DNA from: Chloroflexota bacterium
Lineage (GTDB): Bacteria; Chloroflexota; Ktedonobacteria; Ktedonobacterales; Ktedonobacteraceae
DNA: 14,932 bases
Direction of reading: 5' to 3'
Assembly: GCA_005881495.1 (NCBI GenBank)
Contig: VBHI01000159.1
Coordinates: forward strand, 1-14,932
Within the stretch, counting starts at the first letter, position 1. Each line of letters begins with the position of its first letter. The translations under genes and the position numbers were made by a program. The notes under the pieces are model-generated. The model searched no databases. It saw only the letters and a list, made by a program, of their open reading frames with translations, and was not told where the DNA came from. Positions 1-7,946 of this stretch are shown piece after piece.

Positions 1-56
1 GAAGGAAGGGGCTTGTGAGGTAGGGTCGGTGGCTGGAGATGCATTTTTCCCAGAAC

Positions 57-114
57 AGACGAGAATACAAGTACCGAGCCTGGACGTCCAGGCTCGGTAC
101 TTGTATTCTCGTCT
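57..114. repeat. Perfect 58-bp palindrome
   Basis: Two 29-base arms (57-85 and 86-114) are exact reverse complements with no spacer, centred on GACGTC. Transcribed from either strand it would form a very strong hairpin just after ileS, so it may end transcription. However, no T-tract follows it on either strand; the only T-run lies before it on the ileS strand. It could equally be a dispersed palindromic repeat. The rest of 1-129 shows no gene. Confidence 0.85.
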
Positions 115-129
115 TCAAAAACCTACATT

Positions 130-3100
130 TCATAGTCTCCCCAGCACTACCTCGACTGTATATCCTTCAAGCTTTTTTATTGAGTTAGGCGAGATCGTTT
201 CGCGATAGACCTCGTTGAAAGAAGGTTTGTCTTTATGATCGATGGAGATGAGCAGGTCATCGGCGAGCGTTTCCGACGCGATAGAACTCCCGTAATGCTT
301 GAGTATCTGCGCCAGATCTCTGTCCGTATAGAGTGCCAGGCCGATATGATCCTCGATGCTGAAGTTGGCTTTCTTACGCATATCCTGTACATAGTGAGTC
401 AGATCTCGCACCAGGCCCTCTTCGCGTAATTGTGGCGTGATCGTCGTTTCCAGCGCGACGATATAGCCCCGTTCCTCGGCAGTGACAAAGCCTGGGCGGG
501 CAGTGGCAATGACTTCTACCTCGTCAGAGGTCAGCTCGACTTGTTGGCCATCGATGGTAAAATTGAGTTTGCCTGTCTCGATTAGCAGTTTTGCGGCCTC
601 CTGAACGCCGTGAGGATCCAACGCTTTGAACCTTGTCAGGATTTTCTGCACCAAATGACCAAATTTTGGTCCCAGCACTTTGACTTGCGGCTTCAGTGTA
701 TATGACAACATATCGCTGTCATCGCCGATTAACTGAAGCCTCTTAATATTTAACTCTTCGAGTACCTGTTCACTCAGGCGGGACAGAGCCTCTTCCTCGG
801 CAGTGCTGGGGACACGGACATAGAGCGCATTCAGGGGCTGGCGGACTCTGATCTGGGCCTTCTCACGTGCAGAGCGACCTAAGCCAACGATACGCATGAC
901 AAGATGTGTCTCGTTCGTCAAACGCTCATCAAGAAGGTCCTCATTCACCTGCGGCCAGTCACAGAGATGCACGCTCAAAGGGGCCTTGTCGTCCACGCTG
1001 CGTACCAAGTTCTGGTAAAGCTCTTCCATCATGAATGGTATGAAAGGAGAGAGCAGGGTGACAAGTGTTGTTAAGCACTCGTAGAGCGTCAGGTACGCCG
1101 CTGTTTTGTCGCTGTCAAGTTCAGGTTTCCAGATGCGCTCGCGACTGCGACGCAGGTACCAATTGGAGAGATCATCCAGGAATCCCTGTATTGCCGCGGT
1201 TGGTTTAACGGTGTCATAGTGTTCCAGACCCTCCGTGACTTCTCTGATCGTCATCTGCAGTTCAGAGAGGATCCAGTGGTCCAGTTCGCTGCGCTCTGCC
1301 GTGGGAAGCTGGTGTTGAGTCGGATCAAAGCGATCGATATTGGCATAGTTGACAAAAAAGCTATAGACATTCCAAATTTTATCCAGTGTCCTGCGCACCA
1401 GCATCCATTTTTCGCTTAATCGAACAGGTAGCCCAGTCTGTGCTGCCTTCTCCATATCCTCATCCGTGGGGATACGGGGGAAATGAAGGTTTTTTTCTGG
1501 TATGTGGTTGGCAAAAAGCCAGCGCATGGTATCAGAGCCAACCCGTTCGGCTGCCTCGTCGAAGACAATCATATTGCCTTTAGACTTGTGCATGGGTGTA
1601 CCATCTTCAGCCACGAGTGTTGCGTAGCCAAAGAGGGTCTTGAACGGTGCTGTGTCCTCTAAAATGGTACTCATTACCAGCATCGAATAGAACCAGTTTC
1701 TGAACTGGCCTGGGAACGATTCTGTCACAAAGTCTGCTGGGAACCACTGTTGCCAGTAACGATAATCGGTGCGATAGTGCAAGGTCGAGAAGGGCACGAT
1801 ACCTGCGTCAAGCCAGGGGTTTCCTACATCTTTGATACGTGAGACTTCGGCATGGCACTTGCTGCAGCGGATTTTGACCGCGTCGACCCATGGGCGGTGA
1901 GGCGAATGGCCTTCAAACTCTTCCCAGCCGAACACAGCGAGCTCTTTTAGTTCATCCTTACTGCCGACAACCTCGAAATGGCCACATTTTGGACAGTCGT
2001 AGATGGGTAGCGCCAGTCCCCAGTAACGTTTCTTGGAGATCATCCAATCGTCCATGTTGCGTAGCCAGTCCAGTTCCCTCTCAAGGCCGAAGCCTGGTAT
2101 CCACGTGATCTGGCGCACGATCTCCATGATCTCATGACGGAGCTCTTCCATAGAGATGAACCACTCATCAACGAGGCGGAAGATCAGCTCGGTTTTACAG
2201 CGCCAGCACGTTGGGTAGCGGTGCTTGTAGTTTTGAGGGCGATAGAGCAGCCCCTTTTGCGCCAGGTTTTCAGCGATCTGCTGTCCAACATCAGCCGCGT
2301 GTTGTCCTGTGAGCCAGTCATAGCCTGCACCATAGACGCCGAATTCATCCACTGGAGCGACTACGGCGAGGTTAAATTCTTTCGAGAGAGCAAAGTCCTC
2401 GCGACCACAACCGGGAGCTATATGGACGATGCCAGTTCCTTCCGTTGCACTGACGTCCTTCCATGGTATGATTGTGTGAACAACGCCTTGCTCTGCTGGT
2501 AACTCATCGAATGGGCCGCGATAGCTCCAACCCACCATTTCGCTGCCTTTCAGCGTCTGCACCACCTTGTAGTCACCTTTGTCACGACCTTTCAGCGCTT
2601 TCAATACTGGAAGGAGCTCCTGCGCCAGGTAATAATACTCGCCATCTTGTTCTACCTTGACGTAGGGTAAATCAGGATGTACTGCTGCCGCAACATTAGC
2701 GGCCAGAGTCCAGGGTGTGGTCGTCCACACCAGGAGATATTCACTCTTTTGTTCCCCCATCGCTCCATCCGAGGGCGACCCGACAGTAGGGGCGACCCAA
2801 GGGTCGCCCAATGGGAAGCGCACATAGAGACTCAAGTGGCTGGTTTCCTTGTAGCCTTCTGATTCCATCTCCATATTTGAGATACCGGTCGCGCAGCGCG
2901 GGCACCAGGGCATGACATCGCGCCCCTTGTAGAGCAGTCCTCTTTCGTGACATCGTTTCAGGAAAGACCAGATGGTATAGTTATTTTCGTCGGAGAGGGT
3001 ATAGTAGTCATTACCCCAATCCATCCAGTAACCCAGGCGAATCGATTGTTCCGTTTGTCGTTTCGCGAACGTAAAGACCCGTTCTTTACACTTTTCAACG

Positions 3101-3483
3101 AACGCGTCGATGCCATATGCTTCGATATCGCGCTTGTTCTTCATGCCAAGATCTTTTTCGACCTCGACCTCAACCCAGAGTCCCTGGCAATCGAAGCCAT
3201 TCTGATAGCGCTGCTTGTAGCCCTGCATGGTCTTAAAGCGTTGATACAGATCTTTGTAGGCTCGTCCCCACGCGTGGTGAACACCCATCGGGTTGTTCGC
3301 GGTGATAGGACCATCCAGGAATGAATATTGTTTGTCGCTGTGCTGATTGCGCTGCAGGTACATGCGCAACACGCCTTTGTCGTCCCACCACTTCTGGATG
3401 GTGGCTTCTAATGCTGGATAGTCAACGCGGTCTGCGGCTGCCACTTGTTGGAATACACCTGATTTTTCCTTGCTCACTGACAC
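130..3483 (-). CDS. ileS: Isoleucyl-tRNA synthetase, type 2 (IleRS2)
   Basis: Charges tRNA-Ile with isoleucine in the cytoplasm. The protein is 1117 residues from a GTG start, the size of eukaryotic-like IleRS. Class I signature 1 is GVHH (67-70), the altered GXHH form described for IleRS2, followed by AWGRAYKD. The KMSKS loop is MHKSKGN (631-637). Cys pairs CPRC (194-197), CWRC (426-429), CPKC (497-500) and CSKC (540-543) are visible. The CP1 editing domain is present: TTTPWT (254-259) and GTGIVHIAP (349-357). The GTG at 3483 was chosen because AGAGGAGA lies six bases before it; a longer frame to a TTG at 3519 has no ribosome site. Residues about 225-246, at the entrance of the editing domain, are encoded by a palindromic repeat. 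It is the second gene after the T-box leader and alaX, 66 bases downstream of alaX. IleRS2 enzymes are known for resistance to mupirocin; resistance here is inferred. Confidence 0.95.
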   Translation of the reverse strand: MSVSKEKSGVFQQVAAADRVDYPALEATIQKWWDDKGVLRMYLQRNQHSDKQYSFLDGPITANNPMGVHHAWGRAYKDLYQRFKTMQGYKQRYQNGFDCQGLWVEVEVEKDLGMKNKRDIEAYGIDAFVEKCKERVFTFAKRQTEQSIRLGYWMDWGNDYYTLSDENNYTIWSFLKRCHERGLLYKGRDVMPWCPRCATGISNMEMESEGYKETSHLSLYVRFPLGDPWVAPTVGSPSDGAMGEQKSEYLLVWTTTPWTLAANVAAAVHPDLPYVKVEQDGEYYYLAQELLPVLKALKGRDKGDYKVVQTLKGSEMVGWSYRGPFDELPAEQGVVHTIIPWKDVSATEGTGIVHIAPGCGREDFALSKEFNLAVVAPVDEFGVYGAGYDWLTGQHAADVGQQIAENLAQKGLLYRPQNYKHRYPTCWRCKTELIFRLVDEWFISMEELRHEIMEIVRQITWIPGFGLERELDWLRNMDDWMISKKRYWGLALPIYDCPKCGHFEVVGSKDELKELAVFGWEEFEGHSPHRPWVDAVKIRCSKCHAEVSRIKDVGNPWLDAGIVPFSTLHYRTDYRYWQQWFPADFVTESFPGQFRNWFYSMLVMSTILEDTAPFKTLFGYATLVAEDGTPMHKSKGNMIVFDEAAERVGSDTMRWLFANHIPEKNLHFPRIPTDEDMEKAAQTGLPVRLSEKWMLVRRTLDKIWNVYSFFVNYANIDRFDPTQHQLPTAERSELDHWILSELQMTIREVTEGLEHYDTVKPTAAIQGFLDDLSNWYLRRSRERIWKPELDSDKTAAYLTLYECLTTLVTLLSPFIPFMMEELYQNLVRSVDDKAPLSVHLCDWPQVNEDLLDERLTNETHLVMRIVGLGRSAREKAQIRVRQPLNALYVRVPSTAEEEALSRLSEQVLEELNIKRLQLIGDDSDMLSYTLKPQVKVLGPKFGHLVQKILTRFKALDPHGVQEAAKLLIETGKLNFTIDGQQVELTSDEVEVIATARPGFVTAEERGYIVALETTITPQLREEGLVRDLTHYVQDMRKKANFSIEDHIGLALYTDRDLAQILKHYGSSIASETLADDLLISIDHKDKPSFNEVYRETISPNSIKKLEGYTVEVVLGRL
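2757..2819 (-). repeat. Family 1 palindromic repeat inside ileS
   Basis: On the coding strand the core reads GGGCGACCCTTGGGTCGCCC (a 9-base inverted repeat with TT loop) followed by CCTACT, the same core and flank as in sucA and sucB. It is read in frame as GDPWVAPTV, the same frame as VAPT and VNPT in the other copies. The trailing part (GGAGCGATGGGG, read as GAMGE) resembles the right end of the family 2 element, so this may be a composite. It lies in the loop before the CP1 editing domain. Confidence 0.8.
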
Positions 3484-3525
3484 TTCTGTCTCCTCTGAGT
3501 TAAATTGGTTCCACCACAAATCGGG

Positions 3526-3548
3526 GCAGGATCCAACACGTATCCTGC
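3526..3548. other. Small hairpin between alaX and ileS
   Basis: GCAGGAT and ATCCTGC form a 7-base-pair stem with a 9-base loop, just after the alaX stop. There is no T-run, so it is not a convincing terminator. It could be an mRNA processing or stability element within the operon. Confidence 0.4.
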
Positions 3549-3549
3549 A

Positions 3550-4269
3550 CTAATTGGTCAACATAATCTCTAAGCGCTTATTAATTTTGCCTTTATTTTC
3601 AGTTTTTGTAATCTTGATGCTACCCACTTCATTGGTATGGTGCACATGTGTGCCCCCGTCTGCTTGTAGGTCAAGCCCAACGATTTCAACAATGCGTACT
3701 TCCTCAATTTGGGGTGGGAGCAAATTTATTTTTGTTCGTACCAGATCTGGTATTGCGAAGGCCTTCTCCCTGGGTAGCTTGTACACTTTGATTGGGTAGT
3801 CTGCCTCCACTGCTTCGTTAATTTTCTGCTCGATATAGGCGACGCGCTCTTTATTCAGATTTTCCATGGCAAAATCCATTCTTGCGCGATCTGGATACAT
3901 CTGGCCTCCCGTAACCTGTACGCCAAATTCGTTCCAGATAACGCCGCAGAGAATATGGAGTGCAGTGTGAGTGCGCATCATTTTATAGCGAAAATCCCAG
4001 TCAATTGTCCCCACAACTTCTGTGCCTGTGGGTGGCGGAGCGCAACTGAGCGTATGCCAAACAACGTCGTCGCGCATGTTCATAGCAAGAACATTGGCTT
4101 GTACTTGGTAATTATCCCATGAGATGGTGCCGTTATCTGCCATTTGGCCACCGCCACCGGGGAAAAATACAGTGGCGTCCAGTGCCACTTCATCTCCCTC
4201 AACAGCGATAACTGTAGCACTGCATTCAAATGTAAAGCTATTTTCGTGGTAGAGCAATTTTGTTTTCAT
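3550..4269 (-). CDS. AlaX-type aminoacyl-tRNA editing protein
   Basis: A 239-residue free-standing relative of the AlaRS/ThrRS second additional (editing) domain. Family members hydrolyse mischarged tRNA, typically Ser- or Gly-tRNA-Ala. Visible motifs: FFPGGGGQMADNG (35-47), matching the N-terminal GGGQ motif; the metal-site motif HTALH (H101, H105); and DGGTHV (204-209), matching the CGGTHV motif with H208. The usual metal-ligand cysteine is replaced by Asp204. The start ATG has AGGAG about 13 bases upstream. It is the first gene after the T-box leader and is followed by ileS on the same strand, so tRNA shortage probably controls both. The substrate cannot be assigned: AlaX relatives act on tRNA-Ala, but pairing with ileS and possible Thr specificity leave this open. 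Confidence 0.88.
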   Translation of the reverse strand: MKTKLLYHENSFTFECSATVIAVEGDEVALDATVFFPGGGGQMADNGTISWDNYQVQANVLAMNMRDDVVWHTLSCAPPPTGTEVVGTIDWDFRYKMMRTHTALHILCGVIWNEFGVQVTGGQMYPDRARMDFAMENLNKERVAYIEQKINEAVEADYPIKVYKLPREKAFAIPDLVRTKINLLPPQIEEVRIVEIVGLDLQADGGTHVHHTNEVGSIKITKTENKGKINKRLEIMLTN

Positions 4270-4292
4270 TTTGATTGACGCTCTCCTGGCTC

Positions 4293-4330
4293 AAAAAAAA
4301 TCCCTCGCCCAACATAGATAGGGACGAGAG
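4293..4330 (-). terminator. T-box intrinsic terminator
   Basis: On the minus strand CTCGTCCC pairs with GGGCGAG across a ten-base loop and is followed by eight T residues (4300-4293). It lies just after the T-box motif, so the usual choice between terminator and antiterminator applies. It sits about 25 bases before the alaX start. Confidence 0.9.
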
Positions 4331-4493
4331 GTATTCCCGTGGTACCACCCTTATTAGCCATTACTCAACGTAGGGGCCTGATTTACCGCGTCCATGGCTC
4401 ACTTGGTTTTACTGTAAATTTCCAATGAGGAGAACATACAGCCCTTCGTGATAACGGGAAGGTACCGGCTAGGCCTACTTCATAGTTCGGAAT

Positions 4494-4512
4494 CCATCGA
4501 TCAGCAGCGATG
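4494..4512. repeat. Family 3 repeat footprint in the T-box leader
   Basis: CCATCGATCAGCAGCGATG contains the family 3 right end TCAGCAGCGATG, with the following CAAGAAGT also shared with other copies. It may be an internally deleted copy in which both ends nearly touch. It lies in the apical part of Stem I as drawn here. Confidence 0.5.
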
Positions 4513-4636
4513 CAAGAAGTGTTTCGGCTAGCGACTCAGGAATGATTTTCAGAGCACGCTCCTTTGCCTCTGTGATTATTCTGCTATGGTTGGTTATTTC
4601 CTTGTCTTTTCGTTTGAACGATCAGTCAAAGAATCA

Positions 4637-4664
4637 TTGAGATATAACGCGGTTATGATATCAT
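4637..4664 (+). promoter_or_regulatory. Possible sucAB promoter
   Basis: TTGAGA (4637-4642), 16 bases, then TATCAT (4659-4664): each hexamer has five of six consensus bases. A 12-base palindrome TATGATATCATA (4654-4665) overlaps the -10 box and could be an operator. A second imperfect dyad, TTTGA...TCAAA (4613-4630), lies just upstream. Function is inferred. Confidence 0.4.
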
Positions 4665-4674
4665 AGGAGGTGAT
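4665..4674 (+). promoter_or_regulatory. Orphan perfect Shine-Dalgarno sequence
   Basis: AGGAGGTGAT matches the 16S anti-Shine-Dalgarno over ten bases, but no ATG, GTG or TTG follows at a normal distance. Eight bases downstream an ATA (4683) opens a 38-codon frame ending at TGA 4797-4799 inside the family 3 repeat, with final residues GQQR as in sucA. It may be a leader peptide with a rare start or the remnant of a gene. Confidence 0.35.
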
Positions 4675-4724
4675 AAAATACAATAGTATATCTGTTTAGG
4701 CTTTTTCCTACCTTGAAAGAAATC

Positions 4725-4798
4725 CGTTGCTGCAACCCTTCGCTACGCTCAGGGCAAGCTCAGTTCGCTGCCGTGTCTACCTACGGTCAGCAGCGATG
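4725..4798. repeat. Family 3 inverted-repeat element upstream of sucA
   Basis: It begins CGTTGCTGCAACC and ends GGTCAGCAGCGATG; the ends are near-perfect inverted repeats of each other. It shares TCTACCT.ACGGTCAGCAGCGATGA with the copy at the end of sucA. It is 74 bases long and would be transcribed in the sucA 5' untranslated region. Confidence 0.75.
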
Positions 4799-4833
4799 AA
4801 AGGTAGTACCTCAGAGACTACAGAGGAACTCTC

Positions 4834-7800
4834 ATGCGTGACCTGGATACTTTTTATGGACCAAATGCAGGCTATGTCCTTGAGCTCTATGAACGATATC
4901 TCCAAAATCCGGCAAGTGTTGATGCTGTTACACGCGCCATTTTTGATAGTTGGACTTCCCTTGCAGAAGAGGAGCGGCCCCAGTTGGCGAAAGAAGAGGG
5001 GGTGGATGGCAACGCGCCGTTTCAAGTTTCTCAGGTTGTAGCCGCTTCGGCGCTCGCTCACGCCATTCGTGATCGAGGACATCTCGGGGCGCATCTTGAT
5101 CCGTTAGGGACTGAACCGTTGGGCGACCCTAACCTATTGCCCGAATCCCATGGGATAACCGAAGAAGAACTTGCGCTGCTGCCGCCGATTGTTGTTGGCG
5201 GTCATGCTGCTGAAGGGGCGCGTAACGCGCTTGAAGCGATCGCTGCACTACGCGCTATGTATTCCGGGACAATTAGCTATGAGTTTGATCAGGTGAAAAG
5301 CCCAATCGAGCGAAGTTGGCTGCGCGACGCGGTGGGCTTGCGTCTGTTTGAAAGCCATTCTTACAACGCTCACGACGGGTTGACTGCGAGGGTCAACCCT
5401 ACTATACACGCTAGCGCTTCTAGCAGTGCTTTGCAGGGATACAAGGAAGTGTTTGAAGAGACTCAGGGGCCCGTGGTCCCGACGGCCAGTCGCAAACTAT
5501 TGCAACGACTGACACAGGTTGAGGTGTTTGAGCGCTACTTACACCAGACATTTCCCGGCCAAAAGCGCTTCTCGCTCGAAGGCACGGATGTTCTTGTGCC
5601 TATGCTTGATGAGATTATTCTCGGAGCGATCGAATCGGGGAGCCGCGAGGTGATCATCGGTATGGCTCACCGTGGTCGACTCAATGTACTGGCACATGTG
5701 CTCGGGAAGTCTTATACAGCGATTCTCTCCGAATTTGGCCATGCTAAACATGAGGAAGGGGTTCCCCTGACGGATACCTTCGGTTTCGGTTGGACTGGCG
5801 ACGTCAAATATCACCTGGGCGCGGAACATGTTCTCAGGGAAGAAGCCGTGGAGGGGAGCGTATCTCGAGCCGAACGCAGTGAAGCTTCCCTTGCCGACAG
5901 AGCGATGCGGGAGGGGTCCGAGAGCCTCAAGGTAATACTGGCCCCTAATCCCAGCCACCTGGAGTTCGTCAATCCGGTCATCGAGGGTATGGTGCGGGCT
6001 TCACAGATCGTATCTGACGAAGCGGAAGGGCCCAAAAAATTGGGCCCCCACCAGGATGTTGATCGAGCGTTACCTGTGCTTATTCATGGCGACGCGGCTT
6101 TTCCAGGTGAGGGAGTTGTTGCCGAAACATTGAACCTGTGGCAACTTCATGGGTATTGGGTAGGGGGGACTATTCATATTATTGTGAACAACCAGCTTGG
6201 TTTCACGACTGAACCGGAAGATAGCCGTTCCACCCAATTCGCTAGCGACCTGGCAAAGGGTTTTGAAATTCCCATCATCCATGTTAATGCCGATGATCCC
6301 GACGCGTGTCTTACTGCTGTACGCTTAGGTCAGGCCTACCGGGACAACTTCCATAAGGATGTGTTGATAGACCTGGTGGGTTATCGCCGTTGGGGCCATA
6401 ACGAAGGTGATGAACCAGCTTTTACGCAACCGCGTATGTACGAAATAATACGTTCACATCCGACGGTGCGAGAACTGTATGCTCGCCATCTCATTGAGAC
6501 AGGGGTGGTCTCGCAAGTGGACGCAGACAGAATGGTGAAGGAGGCATTTGCAGTTCTGGAGGAGGCTAAGCGGGAAGCCGAGGGTGGTATGGACCTCGCT
6601 GAAGATGAGTCTGACGAGTTGAATGGCGACGGTTTTCATGATGAAGCCGAGCGAGTGCCCCAGGTTTCGGTAGACCAGTTGACCAGCTATAATGAGGAAA
6701 TGCTGACCTGGCCTGGTGGATTCACTCCTAACCCCAAGCTAGTTCGATTACTTCAGCGCCGGGCTACCGCGCTCGGTCCAGATGGTGGCATCGACTGGGG
6801 TCATGCCGAGGCGCTGGCTTTTGCTTCAATTCTTGCCGAGGGTACCCCAATTAGAATCACTGGCCAGGATGTCGAGCGCGGCACCTTTAGCCATCGTCAC
6901 GCGGTACTGCACGATCAACACAATGAAACCTATATCCCATTGCAGCATCTCTCCTCGGCTCGTGCCTCCTTTTCAATGTACAATAGCCCGCTGAGTGAGG
7001 CGGCTGCTCTCGGTTTTGAGTACGGTTATAGTGTGCATGCTCCGGATACGCTCGTATTGTGGGAGGCTCAATTTGGTGACTTTGCGAATGCTGCGCAGGT
7101 AATTATCGATCAGTTTATCTCTTCGGCGCGCGCAAAGTGGAAACAAAAATCCTCTCTTGTGCTTTTGCTGCCTCACGGCTATGAGGGACAAGGCCCGGAA
7201 CATTCCAGCGCGCGATTGGAACGCTACCTACAACTGTCAGCCCAGAACAATTGGTGCATAGCAAATTGCTCGACGGCTGCACAGTACTTTCACCTGTTGC
7301 GGGAGCAGGCTTTTTACCTGGAACGCGATCCACGGCCCCTGGTTATCATGATGCCGAAGAGCTTACTCCGTCAAACCCTGGCTGCGGCCACACTGACTGA
7401 ACTGGCAGAAGGGACATTTCAGGCAGTCATTGATGATACTGTCGCCCTGTCCCATGCAGGTGGCATCAGAAAAGTGTTGATCTGCACAGGTAAAATAGCT
7501 ATTGACCTCTTATCACATGAGCGTGGGCGACAGGGCGACGCAAGTGTCCCAACGGATGTGGCAATAGTGCGTGTCGAACGGTTATATCCCTTCCCAGGAC
7601 AGGAATTGCAAGACGTCTTATCTCACTATCAGCACATACAAGCAGTTGTATTTGTACAGGAAGAGCCGCGCAATATGGGAGCATGGAGCTATATCTCCCC
7701 TCGTCTTTCAGCACTTATCGATTCGCTCCCCTCCCCAATCCCGTTGAACGTAATTTCTCGGCCTGAACGTGCCAGCCCCGCCTCTGGTTTTATGGATCTG

Positions 7801-7917
7801 TTTTTGGCTGAGCAGGAGCAGATTTTGGCACAGGCCCTTAGCTCGTTGAGTTTGAAATCCATCGCTGCAACGCCGCTGCAGGCTCCGCGGCGTCTACCTG
7901 ACGGTCAGCAGCGATGA
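4834..7917 (+). CDS. sucA: 2-oxoglutarate dehydrogenase E1 component
   Basis: Thiamine-diphosphate enzyme that decarboxylates 2-oxoglutarate and passes succinyl to the lipoyl group of SucB (TCA cycle). 1027 residues. The N-terminus ([17 protein letters not shown], 7-23) matches the E1o subunit-binding helix. The core contains [10 protein letters not shown] (277-286) and the ThDP motif [11 protein letters not shown] (419-429) closing with NN (452-453) in NNQLGFT. GAGGAA lies five bases before the ATG. Four stretches look like inserted repeats: 180-193 (family 1), about 340-362 (family 2, between GDVKYHLG and the NPSHLE motif), 399-405 (a GGGCCC hairpin), and the last 19 residues with the stop (family 3). 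All keep the frame. The stop overlaps an ATG used by no convincing gene; sucB starts 29 bases later. The two genes form an operon. Confidence 0.96.
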   Translation: MRDLDTFYGPNAGYVLELYERYLQNPASVDAVTRAIFDSWTSLAEEERPQLAKEEGVDGNAPFQVSQVVAASALAHAIRDRGHLGAHLDPLGTEPLGDPNLLPESHGITEEELALLPPIVVGGHAAEGARNALEAIAALRAMYSGTISYEFDQVKSPIERSWLRDAVGLRLFESHSYNAHDGLTARVNPTIHASASSSALQGYKEVFEETQGPVVPTASRKLLQRLTQVEVFERYLHQTFPGQKRFSLEGTDVLVPMLDEIILGAIESGSREVIIGMAHRGRLNVLAHVLGKSYTAILSEFGHAKHEEGVPLTDTFGFGWTGDVKYHLGAEHVLREEAVEGSVSRAERSEASLADRAMREGSESLKVILAPNPSHLEFVNPVIEGMVRASQIVSDEAEGPKKLGPHQDVDRALPVLIHGDAAFPGEGVVAETLNLWQLHGYWVGGTIHIIVNNQLGFTTEPEDSRSTQFASDLAKGFEIPIIHVNADDPDACLTAVRLGQAYRDNFHKDVLIDLVGYRRWGHNEGDEPAFTQPRMYEIIRSHPTVRELYARHLIETGVVSQVDADRMVKEAFAVLEEAKREAEGGMDLAEDESDELNGDGFHDEAERVPQVSVDQLTSYNEEMLTWPGGFTPNPKLVRLLQRRATALGPDGGIDWGHAEALAFASILAEGTPIRITGQDVERGTFSHRHAVLHDQHNETYIPLQHLSSARASFSMYNSPLSEAAALGFEYGYSVHAPDTLVLWEAQFGDFANAAQVIIDQFISSARAKWKQKSSLVLLLPHGYEGQGPEHSSARLERYLQLSAQNNWCIANCSTAAQYFHLLREQAFYLERDPRPLVIMMPKSLLRQTLAAATLTELAEGTFQAVIDDTVALSHAGGIRKVLICTGKIAIDLLSHERGRQGDASVPTDVAIVRVERLYPFPGQELQDVLSHYQHIQAVVFVQEEPRNMGAWSYISPRLSALIDSLPSPIPLNVISRPERASPASGFMDLFLAEQEQILAQALSSLSLKSIAATPLQAPRRLPDGQQR
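5377..5406 (+). repeat. Diverged family 1 repeat inside sucA
   Basis: GGGTTGAC and GTCAACCC form an inverted repeat followed by TACTATA, matching the layout GGGCGACC...GGTCGCCCCTACTATG of the sucB copies. It is read [10 protein letters not shown], in the same frame as GRPQGVAPT in sucB. It lies in a long loop between the N-terminal segment and the [12 protein letters not shown] helix. Confidence 0.65.
5851..5916 (+). repeat. Family 2 (ERSEAS) repeat inside sucA
   Basis: The segment starts GAGGGGAGCGTAT, contains GAACGCAGTGAAGCTTCCC, and ends GACAGAGCGATGCGGGAGGGG. It is read [19 protein letters not shown], the same frame as in sucB and the kinase at 12719-14530. GGGAGC and GCTTCCC form its internal inverted repeat. 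E1o proteins normally have only a short loop here. Confidence 0.85.
6028..6047 (+). repeat. GGGCCCAA hairpin inside sucA
   Basis: GGGCCCAA, four A, then TTGGGCCC: an 8-base-pair stem with a tetraloop, read GPKKLGP in frame in a surface stretch just before the ThDP motif. It may be a further class of inserted palindrome. Confidence 0.6.
7860..7916 (+). repeat. Family 3 element forming the sucA C-terminus
   Basis: A 57-base element with exact 9-base terminal inverted repeats CATCGCTGC (7860-7868) and GCAGCGATG (7908-7916). An inner inverted repeat CGCCGCTG/CCGCGGCG-like region is also present. It encodes the last residues of SucA (about [18 protein letters not shown]) and part of its TGA stop. 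Confidence 0.85.
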
Positions 7918-7946
7918 AAAGAAGTGTAAAGAACGCGGAGGAAAGT

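Larger units (their letters stand above)
4293..4592 (-). promoter_or_regulatory. T-box riboswitch leader of the alaX-ileS operon
   Basis: The minus strand carries the T-box consensus AGGGTGGTACCACGGG (4351-4336), which binds the acceptor end of uncharged tRNA, followed by the terminator. Upstream lie a CCTTC...GAAGG hairpin with CCGTTATCAC in its loop (about 4461-4441) and GAAGTAGGCCTAGCCGG, which resembles the 3' side of Stem I. GCTAGCC (about 4533-4527) can pair with the GGCCTAGC segment. I could not find a canonical AG bulge and cannot name the specifier codon with certainty: AUU (4493-4491, Ile) and ACU followed by A (4486-4484, Thr) both lie on the 3' side. The 5' end is approximate and no convincing promoter was seen. 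Confidence 0.85.

Noticed and set aside
2947..3324. A 125-codon open frame on the plus strand
   Set aside because: It lies antisense to well-conserved ileS sequence, has no recognisable motif, and is best explained as a shadow frame.
4475..4618. A 47-codon minus-strand open frame with protein-like content (LKIIPESLAETLLASLL)
   Set aside because: It has no start codon or ribosome site and overlaps the T-box Stem I region. It could be a decayed gene end, but I cannot support it as a gene.
7914..7946. A sucB start at the ATG overlapping the sucA stop (ATGA)
   Set aside because: The extra 11 residues match nothing in E2 proteins, and GGAGG stands before the ATG at 7947. The overlapping ATG is part of the repeat end.
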